Source: Vreelandella sedimenti (GTDB lineage: Bacteria; Pseudomonadota; Gammaproteobacteria; Pseudomonadales; Halomonadaceae). From it: a DNA stretch of 64,000 bases. Below are positions 32,244 through 41,462 of the stretch, piece after piece (the first letter of the stretch is position 1; each line of letters opens with the position of its first letter). The translations under genes were made by a program, and so were the position numbers. The DNA is taken from positions 36,056 through 100,055 of the forward strand of contig NZ_JACCGK010000020.1 of the NCBI RefSeq assembly GCF_013416325.1, in the 5' to 3' direction. The notes below the pieces were generated by a model. The model was not told where the DNA came from and made no database searches. It saw nothing but the letters and a program-made list of their open reading frames with translations.

Positions 32244-33440
32244 TTAGCCAGCGTTTTGCTGAGACTCTTCACTGCCACCATCGCTGTCATTGGCGCTCTC
32301 ACTCGAAGAACCCTCCTCTGACGAGCTATCTGAAGAGCTATCTGAAGAGCTACCTTCTGAAGATCCTCCTTCAGCAGAACTGCTTTGTGAAGCTGGCGCA
32401 GCCTCACCTGCTGACTCTTCTGCATCGGCCAAACGGCTGTCTAACGTCGACAGCTCATCGCGCCATTCACTTAGCTGGCTCTCTAAACGCTCAAGCTGGT
32501 TTTCACGCTCCTCAATATCACTCTCAACGCTGGCCACTTCGTCACGCCCCATATCCAGGGCGACCATGACGTCATCCAGCTCACTGCGCACCTGACTCAA
32601 GCTCTGCTCTTCCTCTTCGCGCAGCGCTGTTAGCGAATCAACATCACTTTGCAACTCATCGCGTTCGCTTGTGAGTGAGTCACGCTCATTTTTTAGCTCA
32701 TCAAGCTCGCTCTGAACATTCGAAATTTCTTCTTCTAAGCCACTTAGCTGTTCATTTGACTGGCTAATCTGGTCTTCTAGCGAGGATAACTCATCTTCAG
32801 TGTTGCCCAGCTCTTCAACCGCTTGCTGACGCTGCTGCTCCGCTTCCTGACGGGCAGTCTCAGCCTCCTGACGGGCTTCTTCAGCACTAGAACGCGCTTC
32901 TTCTATTTGCTGGAGGGCGCTTTCCGCCTCATCCCGAGTGCTGGTGATTTGATCACGCTCTTCGCGCAATGCAGTCATCTCGCTCTCAGCGCTCTCTACC
33001 TGCTCATTAAGAGAGGCAATTTCCTCTTCCAGCGCATCGCGCTCGGACTCAAGCTCTTCTAAACGCGACTGCACATCGCTGACATTGCCTTGGGTGCTCT
33101 CAAGCGACGAGCTGGCTTCTTGCTGCTGAGCCTCAAGAGACGCCATCTCCTCTTGCAGCGCGGCTAAATTGGTTTCAGCTTCCTCAATTTCGCTAATGCG
33201 CTGGCTCATTTGGCTATTTTCCTGCTCAGCGCTGGCGAGTTGCTCTTCTAAGCTATCGACACGATCCTGGCGAGAACCTGCATTAGACTGCGCCATAATG
33301 GCCCAGATAACGGCAATGGCGGCGATACCAGCAATCGCTTTTACCCGGTTATCTTGAAAGAGGGTTTTCATGTCCGACTTTTTAGCCGGCTCTGGCTTGT
33401 TGGCAGGCGACTGGTGATCCGAGTGGTTTGCTTCCGACAT
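32244..33440 (-). CDS. membrane-anchored coiled-coil protein of unknown function
   Basis: 398 residues. Residues 1-33 are polar and cytosolic (SEANHSDHQ..., lysine-rich before the membrane). One hydrophobic segment (about 35-50, AIAGIAAIAVIWAIMAQ) should place the rest in the periplasm. About 60-345 is an almost continuous heptad-rich coiled coil (SLEEQLASAEQENSQM, ELDELKNERDSLTSE) with no Cys and few aromatics. The last ~45 residues are low-complexity Ser/Glu/Gly/Asp (SSSDSSSDSSSEEGSSS). It resembles SMC-like or envelope spacer proteins only in composition; I assign no family. GAGGAA precedes the ATG. Flanked by apbC and cobA, neither obviously related. Confidence 0.8.
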   Translation of the reverse strand: MSEANHSDHQSPANKPEPAKKSDMKTLFQDNRVKAIAGIAAIAVIWAIMAQSNAGSRQDRVDSLEEQLASAEQENSQMSQRISEIEEAETNLAALQEEMASLEAQQQEASSSLESTQGNVSDVQSRLEELESERDALEEEIASLNEQVESAESEMTALREERDQITSTRDEAESALQQIEEARSSAEEARQEAETARQEAEQQRQQAVEELGNTEDELSSLEDQISQSNEQLSGLEEEISNVQSELDELKNERDSLTSERDELQSDVDSLTALREEEEQSLSQVRSELDDVMVALDMGRDEVASVESDIEERENQLERLESQLSEWRDELSTLDSRLADAEESAGEAAPASQSSSAEGGSSEGSSSDSSSDSSSEEGSSSESANDSDGGSEESQQNAG

Positions 33441-33640
33441 TATGCGTTCCTCTATGGTCTTAGCTAACGTTTGTCCAAGCTAACGATAATCAGCTGCGCG
33501 ATGCTCAAGTATGTAGGTAATGCGCTAACCGCGAATGCTCTCCCCCTTCAGCATACACAGCTCACTGTATCTAGCCAGTCTGTTTGCAAAATCGTGTACA
33601 AATGTTGCTACTGCGTTACAAGAACGGAACGATTATTATT

Positions 33641-34462
33641 TTAGCCAGAAGGGGGATGCTTTCCCTCATGGAAACCAGAGGCCTCTCCGCTCAGCGCATC
33701 AAACCAATCCAGTGTGGTATGCAATGACACTACGCTGCCCACTATTAGCAGCGTAGGCGGTTTAATGTGGCCCGCCAAGAAAGTATCTGGTAATCCAGAT
33801 AACGTTCCCACGTGGGTACGCTGTCGGCGGGTCGTACCCTGTTCAATCAGCGCCAGCGGTGTGTCTGGCGATAAACCATGCTTAACCAGCGCCTGGCTGA
33901 TCACTTGTACGGTGCCTAGCCCCATATAAAACACCAAGGTTTGCCCAGGCCGCGCTAACGCATCCCAATCAAGCTCACATTCCCCCTGCTGCAAATGCCC
34001 GGTGACGAAACGCACCGACTGGGCATGGTCGCGATGGGTCAAAGGAATGCCCGCATACGCCGCGCAGCCTGATGCCGCCGTCACCCCTGGGATGACTTCC
34101 ACGCTCACTTGTGCCGCCACCAGCGCCTCAAGCTCCTCTCCGCCACGGCCAAAAATAAACGGATCACCACCTTTAAGGCGCACGACACGCTTACCCTGCT
34201 GAGCCCACTTTACAAGCGCTTGATTAATCCCCTCTTGAGGGACGCTGTGCAGCGAGCGTGCTTTACCCACATAAAATCGCTGCGCCTGTGGCGGTATAAA
34301 GGCGACTATTTCATCGCTAACCAAGCGATCGTACAGCACCACTTCAGCGGACTGCAGGCGCTTATACGCTTTTAGCGTCAATAACTCCGGGTCGCCAGGG
34401 CCCGCGCCTACTAGACTTACCAAGCCGTATGGCTGAGACGTTTGCTCTCGTCCTGCTTCCAA
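33641..34462 (-). CDS. cobA: uroporphyrinogen-III C-methyltransferase
   Basis: SAM-dependent enzyme making precorrin-2, the branch point to siroheme and cobalamin. Motifs: VSLVGAGPGDPELLTLKA, VVRLKGGDPFIFGRGGEE, IPGVTAASGCAAYAGIPLTHR, FYMGLGTV and LALIEQGTTRRQRT. The start is uncertain. The frame opens at GTG 34522 with no ribosome site and no homology for its first 20 residues; I use TTG 34462 (LEAGREQTS), with GGTGGA just upstream, giving 273 residues. It is a stand-alone methyltransferase, without the CysG dehydrogenase/chelatase half. Confidence 0.9.
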   Translation of the reverse strand: MEAGREQTSQPYGLVSLVGAGPGDPELLTLKAYKRLQSAEVVLYDRLVSDEIVAFIPPQAQRFYVGKARSLHSVPQEGINQALVKWAQQGKRVVRLKGGDPFIFGRGGEELEALVAAQVSVEVIPGVTAASGCAAYAGIPLTHRDHAQSVRFVTGHLQQGECELDWDALARPGQTLVFYMGLGTVQVISQALVKHGLSPDTPLALIEQGTTRRQRTHVGTLSGLPDTFLAGHIKPPTLLIVGSVVSLHTTLDWFDALSGEASGFHEGKHPPSG

Positions 34463-34522
34463 GAATCCACCCCAGGAATAAAAAAGATTTTTAATATGCA
34501 AAAAAGTAATTAATTTTACCAC

Positions 34523-34690
34523 TAAATGCCAATAACACCTTGTCTATTGCTTATAATGCAATCGAATATACATAAATAGAACATATATATTCTAAAAAAA
34601 TATAGATAATAGCCATTTTGTCTGCAATGGCTTACATCCTGATTACGTATTTAGGGCTAATCTTCACGATCGAATTTAAATTGGCATATG
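34523..34690. other. AT-rich divergent promoter region between cobA and the diguanylate cyclase gene
   Basis: About 165 bases of markedly low G+C compared with the neighbouring genes. It contains TATAAT (34552-34557) on the plus strand and an AT-rich inverted repeat TAGAA-CATATATA-TTCTA. No good -35 hexamer is placed for the TATAAT. Confidence 0.4.
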
Positions 34691-34705
34691 TTTGGAGATT
34701 CACGC

Positions 34706-35608
34706 ATGCCCGTGAATGATATAGACGCACCAGAGCGAGTCAGTGCAGACCACCTTGTACCCCACATACCAGGCGTTATCTTTCAGTTTCATCGCGCGCG
34801 CAATGGCCATATGCGGTTCCCTTACTTGGAGGGCGGCGGCGTGGCTCTCAAACATATTGACCGGGAGCTGCTTGCCGAAAATGCAGGACAGCTAGTTGAG
34901 CAACTGACCGGCAACGACCACCCCAAGATAATGTCCGCTATCGAACGTTCGGCCCGCTGGATGTTGCCTCTCACCACACGCTTTAGGCTACCGTTTCCAC
35001 AAGACAAACCACACTGGATTGCGGTTAGCGCCAAACCAAAGCCCGTCGTCGATGGCGTGCAGTGGAACGGCATAATGATGGATATTAGCGATCAAGTCAG
35101 CGAAGAGCAGCGGTTGCGCAAACTATGCGATACAGACCCCCTGACGCAACTGCCCAATCGACGCAAACTAATGATGCACTTAACCCATGTTGCATCGCTT
35201 AGCGCCCGCCACGGTACACCGCTCTCCATCATGATGATCGATATTGATCACTTTAAGCGGCTTAATGATCGTTGGGGACATCTGCACGGAGATGATGTGC
35301 TTAAACAGTTGGCAACCTACGCCCAGTCGCTGCTGCGTTGCGAAGACATGGTGGCTCGGTTGGGAGGAGAAGAGTTTATGGTAGTGCTGCCGCTTACGCC
35401 GCTGCAGCAATGCCATGCACTTGCCGACCGCTTACGTCAGGCCATCAGTGTATACGATTTCGGTATGGGGCCAGGCCAGGTGACGCTGAGTATTGGGGTT
35501 GCCGAATATCGCTGTGGCGAACCCCTTACGAGTCTGATCGAGCGGGCAGATCAGGCGCTGTATAGCGCCAAAGACGTTGGTCGCGACTGCGTTTGCCATC
35601 TACGCTGA
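34706..35608 (+). CDS. diguanylate cyclase with N-terminal PAS-like domain
   Basis: Makes c-di-GMP. From ATG 34706 (MPVNDIDAPER; GGAG nine bases upstream) it has 300 residues. Residues about 20-130 look like a PAS fold (IPGVIFQFHRARNGHMRFPYLEGG ... GIMMDISD). The GGDEF domain begins at LCDTDPLTQLPNRRKL, with IDIDHFKRLNDRWGH and the active-site loop GGEEF at 220-224. The inhibitory site RCED (211-214) lies exactly five residues before GGEEF, so product inhibition is expected. No membrane segment: a cytosolic sensor of unknown signal. Confidence 0.9.
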   Translation: MPVNDIDAPERVSADHLVPHIPGVIFQFHRARNGHMRFPYLEGGGVALKHIDRELLAENAGQLVEQLTGNDHPKIMSAIERSARWMLPLTTRFRLPFPQDKPHWIAVSAKPKPVVDGVQWNGIMMDISDQVSEEQRLRKLCDTDPLTQLPNRRKLMMHLTHVASLSARHGTPLSIMMIDIDHFKRLNDRWGHLHGDDVLKQLATYAQSLLRCEDMVARLGGEEFMVVLPLTPLQQCHALADRLRQAISVYDFGMGPGQVTLSIGVAEYRCGEPLTSLIERADQALYSAKDVGRDCVCHLR

Positions 35609-35638
35609 TAGAGCATACCCAATTGCAGGAGCCAAACA

Positions 35639-35977
35639 ATGACAAGGCTAGCCGACGCCATTTGTGAACCGTGCAGCAAAAATGCTCAACCACTAAGTAA
35701 AGATGAAGCCGAAGAACGGCTAAAAAGCCTCAGCCAGTGGCAGATTGTCGAGCACGATGGCATCATGAAGCTGTCGCGAAGTTTTAAATTCCGTGACTTT
35801 GCCAGCGCATTGGCGTTTACCCAAGGCGTTGGCGATATTGCAGAGCAGGCTGGTCATCACCCCGTTATCGTGACTGAGTGGGGCAAAGCCACCGTCACGT
35901 GGTGGTCTCATGCTATTAAAGGCCTGCATCTTAATGACTTCATTCTTGCCGCCAGAACCGACGAGGTAGCCGAATAA
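35639..35977 (+). CDS. phhB: pterin-4a-carbinolamine dehydratase
   Basis: Recycles the tetrahydropterin cofactor of phenylalanine hydroxylase. 112 residues. It shows the family's LSKDEAEERLKSLSQWQIVEHDGIMKLSRSFKFRDF arrangement and the His pair AEQAGHHPVIVTEWGKATVTWWSHAIKGL. AGGAG lies upstream of the ATG. The aminotransferase gene follows with no gap, as in the Pseudomonas phhABC operon; phenylalanine hydroxylase itself (phhA) is absent from the window. Confidence 0.95.
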   Translation: MTRLADAICEPCSKNAQPLSKDEAEERLKSLSQWQIVEHDGIMKLSRSFKFRDFASALAFTQGVGDIAEQAGHHPVIVTEWGKATVTWWSHAIKGLHLNDFILAARTDEVAE

Positions 35978-37168
35978 ATGTTTGAGCATATTGAGCGAGT
36001 CCCAGGAGACGCCATTCTCGGGCTGATAGAAGCTTTCAAGAAAGATACCAATCCGCAAAAGGTGGATTTAGGCGTTGGTGTTTACCGCGATACCCAAGGC
36101 AATACGCCGGTAATGCGCGCCGTTAAGGAAGCAGAAGCTCGCCTGCTCAAGAATGAAAAGACGAAAACCTATATCGGTTCTCATGGCGCACCCAGCTATG
36201 GCGAAGTAGTACTTCCTATGGTATTCGGCGCTGACTCACCGGTACTCAAAGCCAACCGTGCCAGCGCTACACAGTCGCCGGGCGGTACTGGCGCCCTGCG
36301 TCTGGCAGCCGACTTCATTTCCTCTCAGCTGCCGGGCAAAGGTATCTGGGTAAGCGACCCAACATGGCCCAACCACCACGGTATTTTTACCGCGGCCGGT
36401 ATTGAGCTACACAAGTACCCGTACGTTGACCCCGATAACCGTCTCGACTTTGACGGTATGCGTGCAGCGCTAAAAAGCATTCCAGAAGGCGATGTAGTCG
36501 TACTCCACGCCTGCTGCCACAACCCGACCGGGTTTGACCTTTCCCACAACCAGTGGCAGGAAGTATTAGAGATCGTCCGTGAGCGCAAGCTACTGCCGCT
36601 GATCGACTTTGCCTATCAGGGCTTTGGCGAAGGGCTGGACGAAGATGCTTACGGCGTTCGCCTACTAGCGGAAAACCTCGACGAAGCGATCATCACCAGC
36701 TCTTGCTCAAAGAATTTCGGTATTTATTGTGAGCGTACCGGCTGCTTGATCATGGTGGCAAAAGACAACGAGCAGATGGACAACATTCGCTCACAGGTCG
36801 CGATCGTGGCACGGGAAAACTACTCCAACCCGCCTGCACACGGCGGCGCTATCGTCAGCGAGATCCTCCACGATCCAGAGCTGACTGCGCTATGGCGTGA
36901 AGAGCTTACCGAAATGCGTGACCGTATCAATACGCTGCGGCGCGACTTCGTCGAAGCGCTGAAGCCCTACGGGCTTGACGAGAAGTACGCCTGTGTAGCT
37001 GAGCAGCGCGGTATGTTCTCCTACACTGGCCTAACACCTGAACAGGTCGACCGATTGCGCGATGAGTTTGGCATCTACATGGTGCGCTCGGGTCGCGCTA
37101 ACGTAGCGGGCTTCTCCCATGAGAACCTGCCCTACCTGGCCAAAGCGATCGCCGCTGTCAACGACTAG
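35978..37168 (+). CDS. phhC: aromatic amino acid aminotransferase (class I)
   Basis: PLP enzyme of the AspC/TyrB family, 396 residues, beginning FEHIERVPGDAILGLIEAF. PLP lysine is in SSCSKNFGIYCERTG; other family motifs are VDLGVGVYRD, TQSPGGTGALR, HACCHNPTGFD and the C-terminal MVRSGRANVAGF. Its position directly behind phhB (stop TAA then ATG) argues for phenylalanine/tyrosine catabolism rather than aspartate metabolism, although such enzymes are often broad. The ribosome site falls within phhB's end. Confidence 0.88.
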   Translation: MFEHIERVPGDAILGLIEAFKKDTNPQKVDLGVGVYRDTQGNTPVMRAVKEAEARLLKNEKTKTYIGSHGAPSYGEVVLPMVFGADSPVLKANRASATQSPGGTGALRLAADFISSQLPGKGIWVSDPTWPNHHGIFTAAGIELHKYPYVDPDNRLDFDGMRAALKSIPEGDVVVLHACCHNPTGFDLSHNQWQEVLEIVRERKLLPLIDFAYQGFGEGLDEDAYGVRLLAENLDEAIITSSCSKNFGIYCERTGCLIMVAKDNEQMDNIRSQVAIVARENYSNPPAHGGAIVSEILHDPELTALWREELTEMRDRINTLRRDFVEALKPYGLDEKYACVAEQRGMFSYTGLTPEQVDRLRDEFGIYMVRSGRANVAGFSHENLPYLAKAIAAVND

Positions 37169-37190
37169 CTAGCAAGCATTGCTGCACTAC

Positions 37191-37218
37191 AAACGTCCAG
37201 GCTTACCTGGGCGTTTTT
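37191..37218 (+). terminator. intrinsic terminator after the phhBC genes
   Basis: AAACGTCCAGG (37191-37201), loop CTTA, CCTGGGCGTTT with one G-T pair, then Ts. Confidence 0.8.
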
Positions 37219-37302
37219 GCGTCTTGACTCTTGACCGATTAGTCAATACTTCGGCACACTCAGCGTTGCCTTGTATACAACACACATAATCAAGAGGCCT
37301 AC

Positions 37303-38787
37303 ATGGCGGCTGCCAGCACCCACTATCCCTGGTACAAAAAAGAAGATACCGACGCGTTCTTCGCCTTGTTCCAAAACAATATTGCCAACTTTGTCATTAT
37401 CGCCATCACCATGCTGGGCATGGGATTTCCCTCTTCCATTGTCTATGGCCAAGTGCTGCCGGGCGCGGCAGTAGCGGTAATGGTCGGTAATTTTTACTAT
37501 GCGTGGAGCGCGACAAGGCTGGCCCGTAAGGAGAACCGCGCCGATGTAACTGCCCTCTCTTACGGTATCTCAACGCCGGTTATGTTTGTGTTTCTATTCG
37601 GCGTACTGCTACCCGCCAAACAGCTCACCGGTGATGCAGAAATGGCCTGGAAAGTAGCCGTCGCCGCCTGCTTTATTAGCGGCACCATCGAAGCCGCGAT
37701 CAGCGTGATTGGCCGCTGGGTTCAATACCACCTGCCGCGTGCCGCCATGCTGGGCGCCGTTGCTGGTGTCGCACTGACGTTTATCGCCGGTGAAATGCTA
37801 TTCAAAACACTGGAAATGCCGATTATTGGTCTACTGGTGCTAGCGATCATTGTTGTTGGGCTGGTCGCACGAGTGAGTATGCCGTTTAAACTCCCCACCT
37901 CACTATTCGCCATTATCGTCGGTACCACTATGGCCTATTTAATTGGCGACGCCGGCACCGAGCGCTTTAGCGATGCGTTCACACACTTGGGTTTTTATCC
38001 ATTACTTCCCAACCTAGCTTGGTTTGAAGGGCTGGGATTACTGCTGACCAGTATGCTGGCGGTACTCACCGTGGTGCTGCCGATTACGCTCTATAACGCC
38101 ATTGAGACGATGAATAACGTTGAGGCGATGGAGGCCGCAGGCGATAAGTACGATGTGCGGGAGTGTCAGGCGGTCGATGGCGCAGGCACCATGATTGGCG
38201 CGCTGTTTGGCGGCGTCTTTCCTACCACGGTCTATATTGCCACCGTGGGGGCCAAGTGGATGGGCGCAGGCCGGGGCTACAGCCTTCTCAACGGCGCCGT
38301 ATATGCGCTGGCCACCATGTTTGGTTTAATCGCCGCCCTGGCCGCAATTATTCCAGTTTCAGTGGTCGCACCGATTTTGGTCTTTGTCGGTATGTCGATG
38401 ATTGCCACCGCGTTTCAAGCCAACGACACGCGCTACTACCCAGCCGTGGCGTTGGCCATGCTGCCCTACTTCGCCAACTACGTGATGACACGCTTTAACC
38501 GCGGGGCTGGAGAAGTCGTCACCGACATATCCAGTGCCATTGTTGTGATGGGCCAAGGGGCTATGTTTATGGCCATTCTGCTGGGCGCAATGACGGTCTC
38601 GGTAATTGATCACCAGTTCCGACGCGCGGCCGTCTTTGCCGCCATTGCCGCTGGCTTTTCCTTCGTCGGACTAATGCACTCCCCCGAGCTGTCACTCAAT
38701 GCTGCCCCAGAGTTCGTGATGGGCTATTTGGGCATGGCGTTGCTGTTTATCTACTTCTCCTTTCAAGAAGCTGGGCGCCTGCGTTAA
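37303..38787 (+). CDS. NCS2-like permease of uncertain substrate
   Basis: 494 residues with 12 or more hydrophobic segments. It has features of nucleobase carriers of the NCS2 fold: SYGISTPVMFVFLFGV in the N-terminal repeat, and NAIETMNNVEAMEAAGDKYDVRECQAVDGAGTMIGALFGGVFPTTVYIATVGAKWMGAGRGYSLLNG-like sequence (about 265-330) corresponding to the VEHIGD / PxTTYSE region of UraA. It is only distantly like the two other NCS2 genes in this window. GAGG precedes the ATG. It ends tail to tail with the MATE gene, the two stops sharing TTAA. Confidence 0.75.
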   Translation: MAAASTHYPWYKKEDTDAFFALFQNNIANFVIIAITMLGMGFPSSIVYGQVLPGAAVAVMVGNFYYAWSATRLARKENRADVTALSYGISTPVMFVFLFGVLLPAKQLTGDAEMAWKVAVAACFISGTIEAAISVIGRWVQYHLPRAAMLGAVAGVALTFIAGEMLFKTLEMPIIGLLVLAIIVVGLVARVSMPFKLPTSLFAIIVGTTMAYLIGDAGTERFSDAFTHLGFYPLLPNLAWFEGLGLLLTSMLAVLTVVLPITLYNAIETMNNVEAMEAAGDKYDVRECQAVDGAGTMIGALFGGVFPTTVYIATVGAKWMGAGRGYSLLNGAVYALATMFGLIAALAAIIPVSVVAPILVFVGMSMIATAFQANDTRYYPAVALAMLPYFANYVMTRFNRGAGEVVTDISSAIVVMGQGAMFMAILLGAMTVSVIDHQFRRAAVFAAIAAGFSFVGLMHSPELSLNAAPEFVMGYLGMALLFIYFSFQEAGRLR

Positions 38788-40130
38788 TTAACGAATCCCG
38801 CCTGCCGATGCGGGCGGGAAAGAATGCGTCGCATGACCTGCCACGCCATCAAGCCCGCCAACAGGTTGCCTACGGCAGCGCCCGCCGCAAGTCCCCACCA
38901 ACCGAAGAACTGTGAACCCAACCACAGGAAGGGTAAATAGCAGATAAACAGCCGTGCGCTGGATAGCAGCATCGCTCGCAGCGGCCAACCTAGGGCATTT
39001 CCTGCCGAAACCACTAACATACAAACGCCCAACGCTGCGTAGCTAGGCAGCAGAAAGCGAATCAGCAGAGTCAGCTCGTTTTGTACCTCTGGATTGCCCG
39101 CTAAGGCCATGGCCAGCCAGGGAGCTCCCAGGGCCAATACAACGCCAAGGCTTAGCTGCCAGACCAACGCGACCTTTACCGCCAAGCGCATAAGCTGCTG
39201 AATCTGCCCCCAATCTCCGGCCCCGTAGCAGCGCCCTAACCACGGCGGCAGCGACATGGTCATGGCCAGAATGACCATCAGGGAAAGCGTTTCCAAACGG
39301 CTCGCCAACCCCCAGGCCGCTACTTCACTTTCCCCCAGGCCCGCCACCACTGAGATTGCCAACATCGCCGCCAAGGGCGGCATTAGTTGGCTGACCATTG
39401 CGGGGGCGGCAATGCCTGTAAACGGCCGCCACGACTGTTTCGCCTCTAGCCACAATCCTAGCTGCGATGCCCATTGGCGTTTGAGCAGTTTACGTGTAGT
39501 AACCAACAGACCCACTGAGAAGGCAATTGCAGTTGCCCAGGCTGCGCCAGGCAATCCCCAGCCCTCCCAATCGCCTACCCCAAAGATGAGCAAAGGGTCG
39601 AGCACAAGATTAACAAGGCTGCTCAGCACCATCATTTTGCCCGGCAAACGGGTATCCCCATGGGCGCGAAATACGCTATAGCTAAAATAGAGCAGCGCCC
39701 CTAGCCACGCAGATAACAGCTGAGGCCCCCAGTAGATGTAGATATACGAAAGAGTGGTTGCGTCCGCACCCAGCAGGCGAAAAATGGGCACATGAAATAG
39801 CCACAATATGATCGCCAATAGACCGATCACGCCACCGCCTGCCATTAACACCAAACTGCTTAAGCGCCTCGCCCGCTCACCTTCCCCAGCGCCTAGCGCC
39901 CGGGAAATAAGCGCGGCAATGGCAATACCCATACCCACTTGAATGCCGATAATCAGAAATGACAGCGGAAAGGTGAACGACTGTGCCGCTAGCTGTGCGG
40001 TACCTAATCGGGCAATGAAGGCGCTATCAACAAGTTGAAAACCCAATAGCGCCAACACCCCGATGGCCATCGGCCACGTTTGCCGCCATAGGGTTATCGC
40101 CAACTCGCGTTGCTGCATCACAATTGCCAA
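38784..40130 (-). CDS. MATE family efflux transporter (DinF branch)
   Basis: Cation-coupled multidrug exporter, 448 residues with 12 hydrophobic segments. N-terminal WPMAIGVLALLGFQLVDSAFIARLGTAQLAAQS and VGMGIAIAALISRALGAGE are typical; LDPLLIFGVGDWEGWGLPGAAWATAIAF is the conserved mid-region. The start is TTG 40130: AAGGAGAG sits five bases upstream, while the ATG four codons later has no such site. Drug or metabolite substrate unknown. Confidence 0.88.
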   Translation of the reverse strand: MAIVMQQRELAITLWRQTWPMAIGVLALLGFQLVDSAFIARLGTAQLAAQSFTFPLSFLIIGIQVGMGIAIAALISRALGAGEGERARRLSSLVLMAGGGVIGLLAIILWLFHVPIFRLLGADATTLSYIYIYWGPQLLSAWLGALLYFSYSVFRAHGDTRLPGKMMVLSSLVNLVLDPLLIFGVGDWEGWGLPGAAWATAIAFSVGLLVTTRKLLKRQWASQLGLWLEAKQSWRPFTGIAAPAMVSQLMPPLAAMLAISVVAGLGESEVAAWGLASRLETLSLMVILAMTMSLPPWLGRCYGAGDWGQIQQLMRLAVKVALVWQLSLGVVLALGAPWLAMALAGNPEVQNELTLLIRFLLPSYAALGVCMLVVSAGNALGWPLRAMLLSSARLFICYLPFLWLGSQFFGWWGLAAGAAVGNLLAGLMAWQVMRRILSRPHRQAGFVN

Positions 40131-40155
40131 GCCAACTCTCCTTTTATTCGCCTTA

Positions 40156-40193
40156 AACGCAAAAACGCCACCACCCCTAACGGGATGATGGCG
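40156..40193 (-). terminator. intrinsic terminator after yceI
   Basis: On the minus strand CGCCATCATCCC pairs with GGGGTGGTGGCG (two G-T pairs) around GTTA and is followed by TTTTTGCGTTT. Confidence 0.75.
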
Positions 40194-40211
40194 CTTAACT
40201 AAAAGTACTCT

Positions 40212-40796
40212 TTACTGACGAATACCTTCAAACGTGACGTATAGCTCAAGCTCATGCATGGATTCAGGGAAATCGCTCATGTCGATTCCGTAATCACTCA
40301 ACGTCAGCGTAGTGCTGCCTTCGAACCCAGCACGGTAATTACCCCAAGGGTCATCGCCCTCACCCATCAGTGTAACCGGCATTTCAATCTCTTGGGTTTC
40401 GCCATGCAGGGTCAGATCACCCGTCAGGACGCCTTCATCATCACCCGTTGACTCAAAGCCTGTTGAGGTAAAGGTAGCGGTCGGGAATTCGCTGGCGTTG
40501 AGAAAGTCGCTACTCAGAATGTGGCGATCACGCTCAGCGTGGTTACTGGTCAGGCTATCCACCTGCACTTCGATTTCAGCAGAAGATGCATCGAGATCTT
40601 CAGGATCGTAGGCAAACTGACCCTCAAACTCTTCAAAGCTGCCAAGAATGTAGGAGAAACCCAGGTGTGAAATTTTAAACTGGACAAAAGCGTGCTGTCC
40701 TTCGGTATCAATCTGATAATCAGCAGCCTGCGCTTGGCTCAAAGGTACGAGCGCTACAGCGGCAATCGCGGATGCAAATGCTGTCTTCTTGAACAT
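40212..40796 (-). CDS. yceI: YceI family periplasmic lipid-binding-like protein
   Basis: 194 residues with a clear signal peptide (MFKKTAFASAIAAVALVPLSQAQA, cleaved before ADYQ). The mature part is a lipocalin-like YceI barrel: YQIDTEGQHAFVQFKISHLGFSYILGSFEEFEG, HILSSDFLNASEFPTATFTST, DLTLHGETQEIEMPV and the C-terminal SDYGIDMSDF. Homologues bind polyisoprenoids. It lies directly downstream of a cytochrome b561 gene, the usual partner. Confidence 0.93.
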   Translation of the reverse strand: MFKKTAFASAIAAVALVPLSQAQAADYQIDTEGQHAFVQFKISHLGFSYILGSFEEFEGQFAYDPEDLDASSAEIEVQVDSLTSNHAERDRHILSSDFLNASEFPTATFTSTGFESTGDDEGVLTGDLTLHGETQEIEMPVTLMGEGDDPWGNYRAGFEGSTTLTLSDYGIDMSDFPESMHELELYVTFEGIRQ

Positions 40797-40904
40797 ATTG
40801 AATTGCTCCTTGCTTTACTTAATAGGCACCGCGGGCAGTCAATTATCTTACCCGCAGTGTTTAGAAAAACGTGTATACAGACAACGTCATTAACTTGGTG
40901 CGTT

Positions 40905-41462
40905 TTAATTGCCAACTCGGCTATGCGCTGGGTTTAGCATGCGTACCAAGGTTTTATGCCGACTTAACCAATGGTGCTTAACAGCAGCAAGGGCGTGTCC
41001 CGCTGCCATGATCATCAATGCCAGGGCGCTGTACCAGTGTACGGTGCCCGCAAGGCTTGCCTGATTGGGCAAGTCATATAGCAACGCCGGCACCTCAAAC
41101 CAACCAAACACACTGATGCCACGTCCATCGGCGGTAGAGATCAAGTAACCGCTCACCATAACCACTAATACAAGAACATAGAGGGCAATATGACCGAGAT
41201 GTGCCGCAATAGTTTCTAAACGGCTGCCCTCGGCGTGGGGTGTCGGCTGGACGAAGCGCCATACCAAACGTGCAAAGGTTGCAAACAGCAGCAAGATACC
41301 AATCGAGCGATGCACCCAAGGCCCCTGATTATACCAAGGGTCATAATAGCCTAGGTCAGTCATCCACCAGCCCAGTGCAAACAGACCAATAATGGTCAGC
41401 GCGCTTAGCCAATGAAACAGAATACTAATCAATCCCCAACCGTTGCGACTGTTACGCCACAT
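40905..41462 (-). CDS. cytochrome b561 family membrane protein
   Basis: 185 residues from ATG 41462 (MWRNSRNGWG; GAGGAA eight bases upstream). Four hydrophobic segments with paired heme-ligand histidines: ILFHWLSALT in the first, VHRSIGILLLF in the second, and HWYSALALMIMAAGHALAAVKHHWL in the last. This matches the superoxide oxidase/CybB group, which moves electrons between quinone and periplasmic acceptors. It forms an operon with yceI (108 bp apart). Confidence 0.9.
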   Translation of the reverse strand: MWRNSRNGWGLISILFHWLSALTIIGLFALGWWMTDLGYYDPWYNQGPWVHRSIGILLLFATFARLVWRFVQPTPHAEGSRLETIAAHLGHIALYVLVLVVMVSGYLISTADGRGISVFGWFEVPALLYDLPNQASLAGTVHWYSALALMIMAAGHALAAVKHHWLSRHKTLVRMLNPAHSRVGN

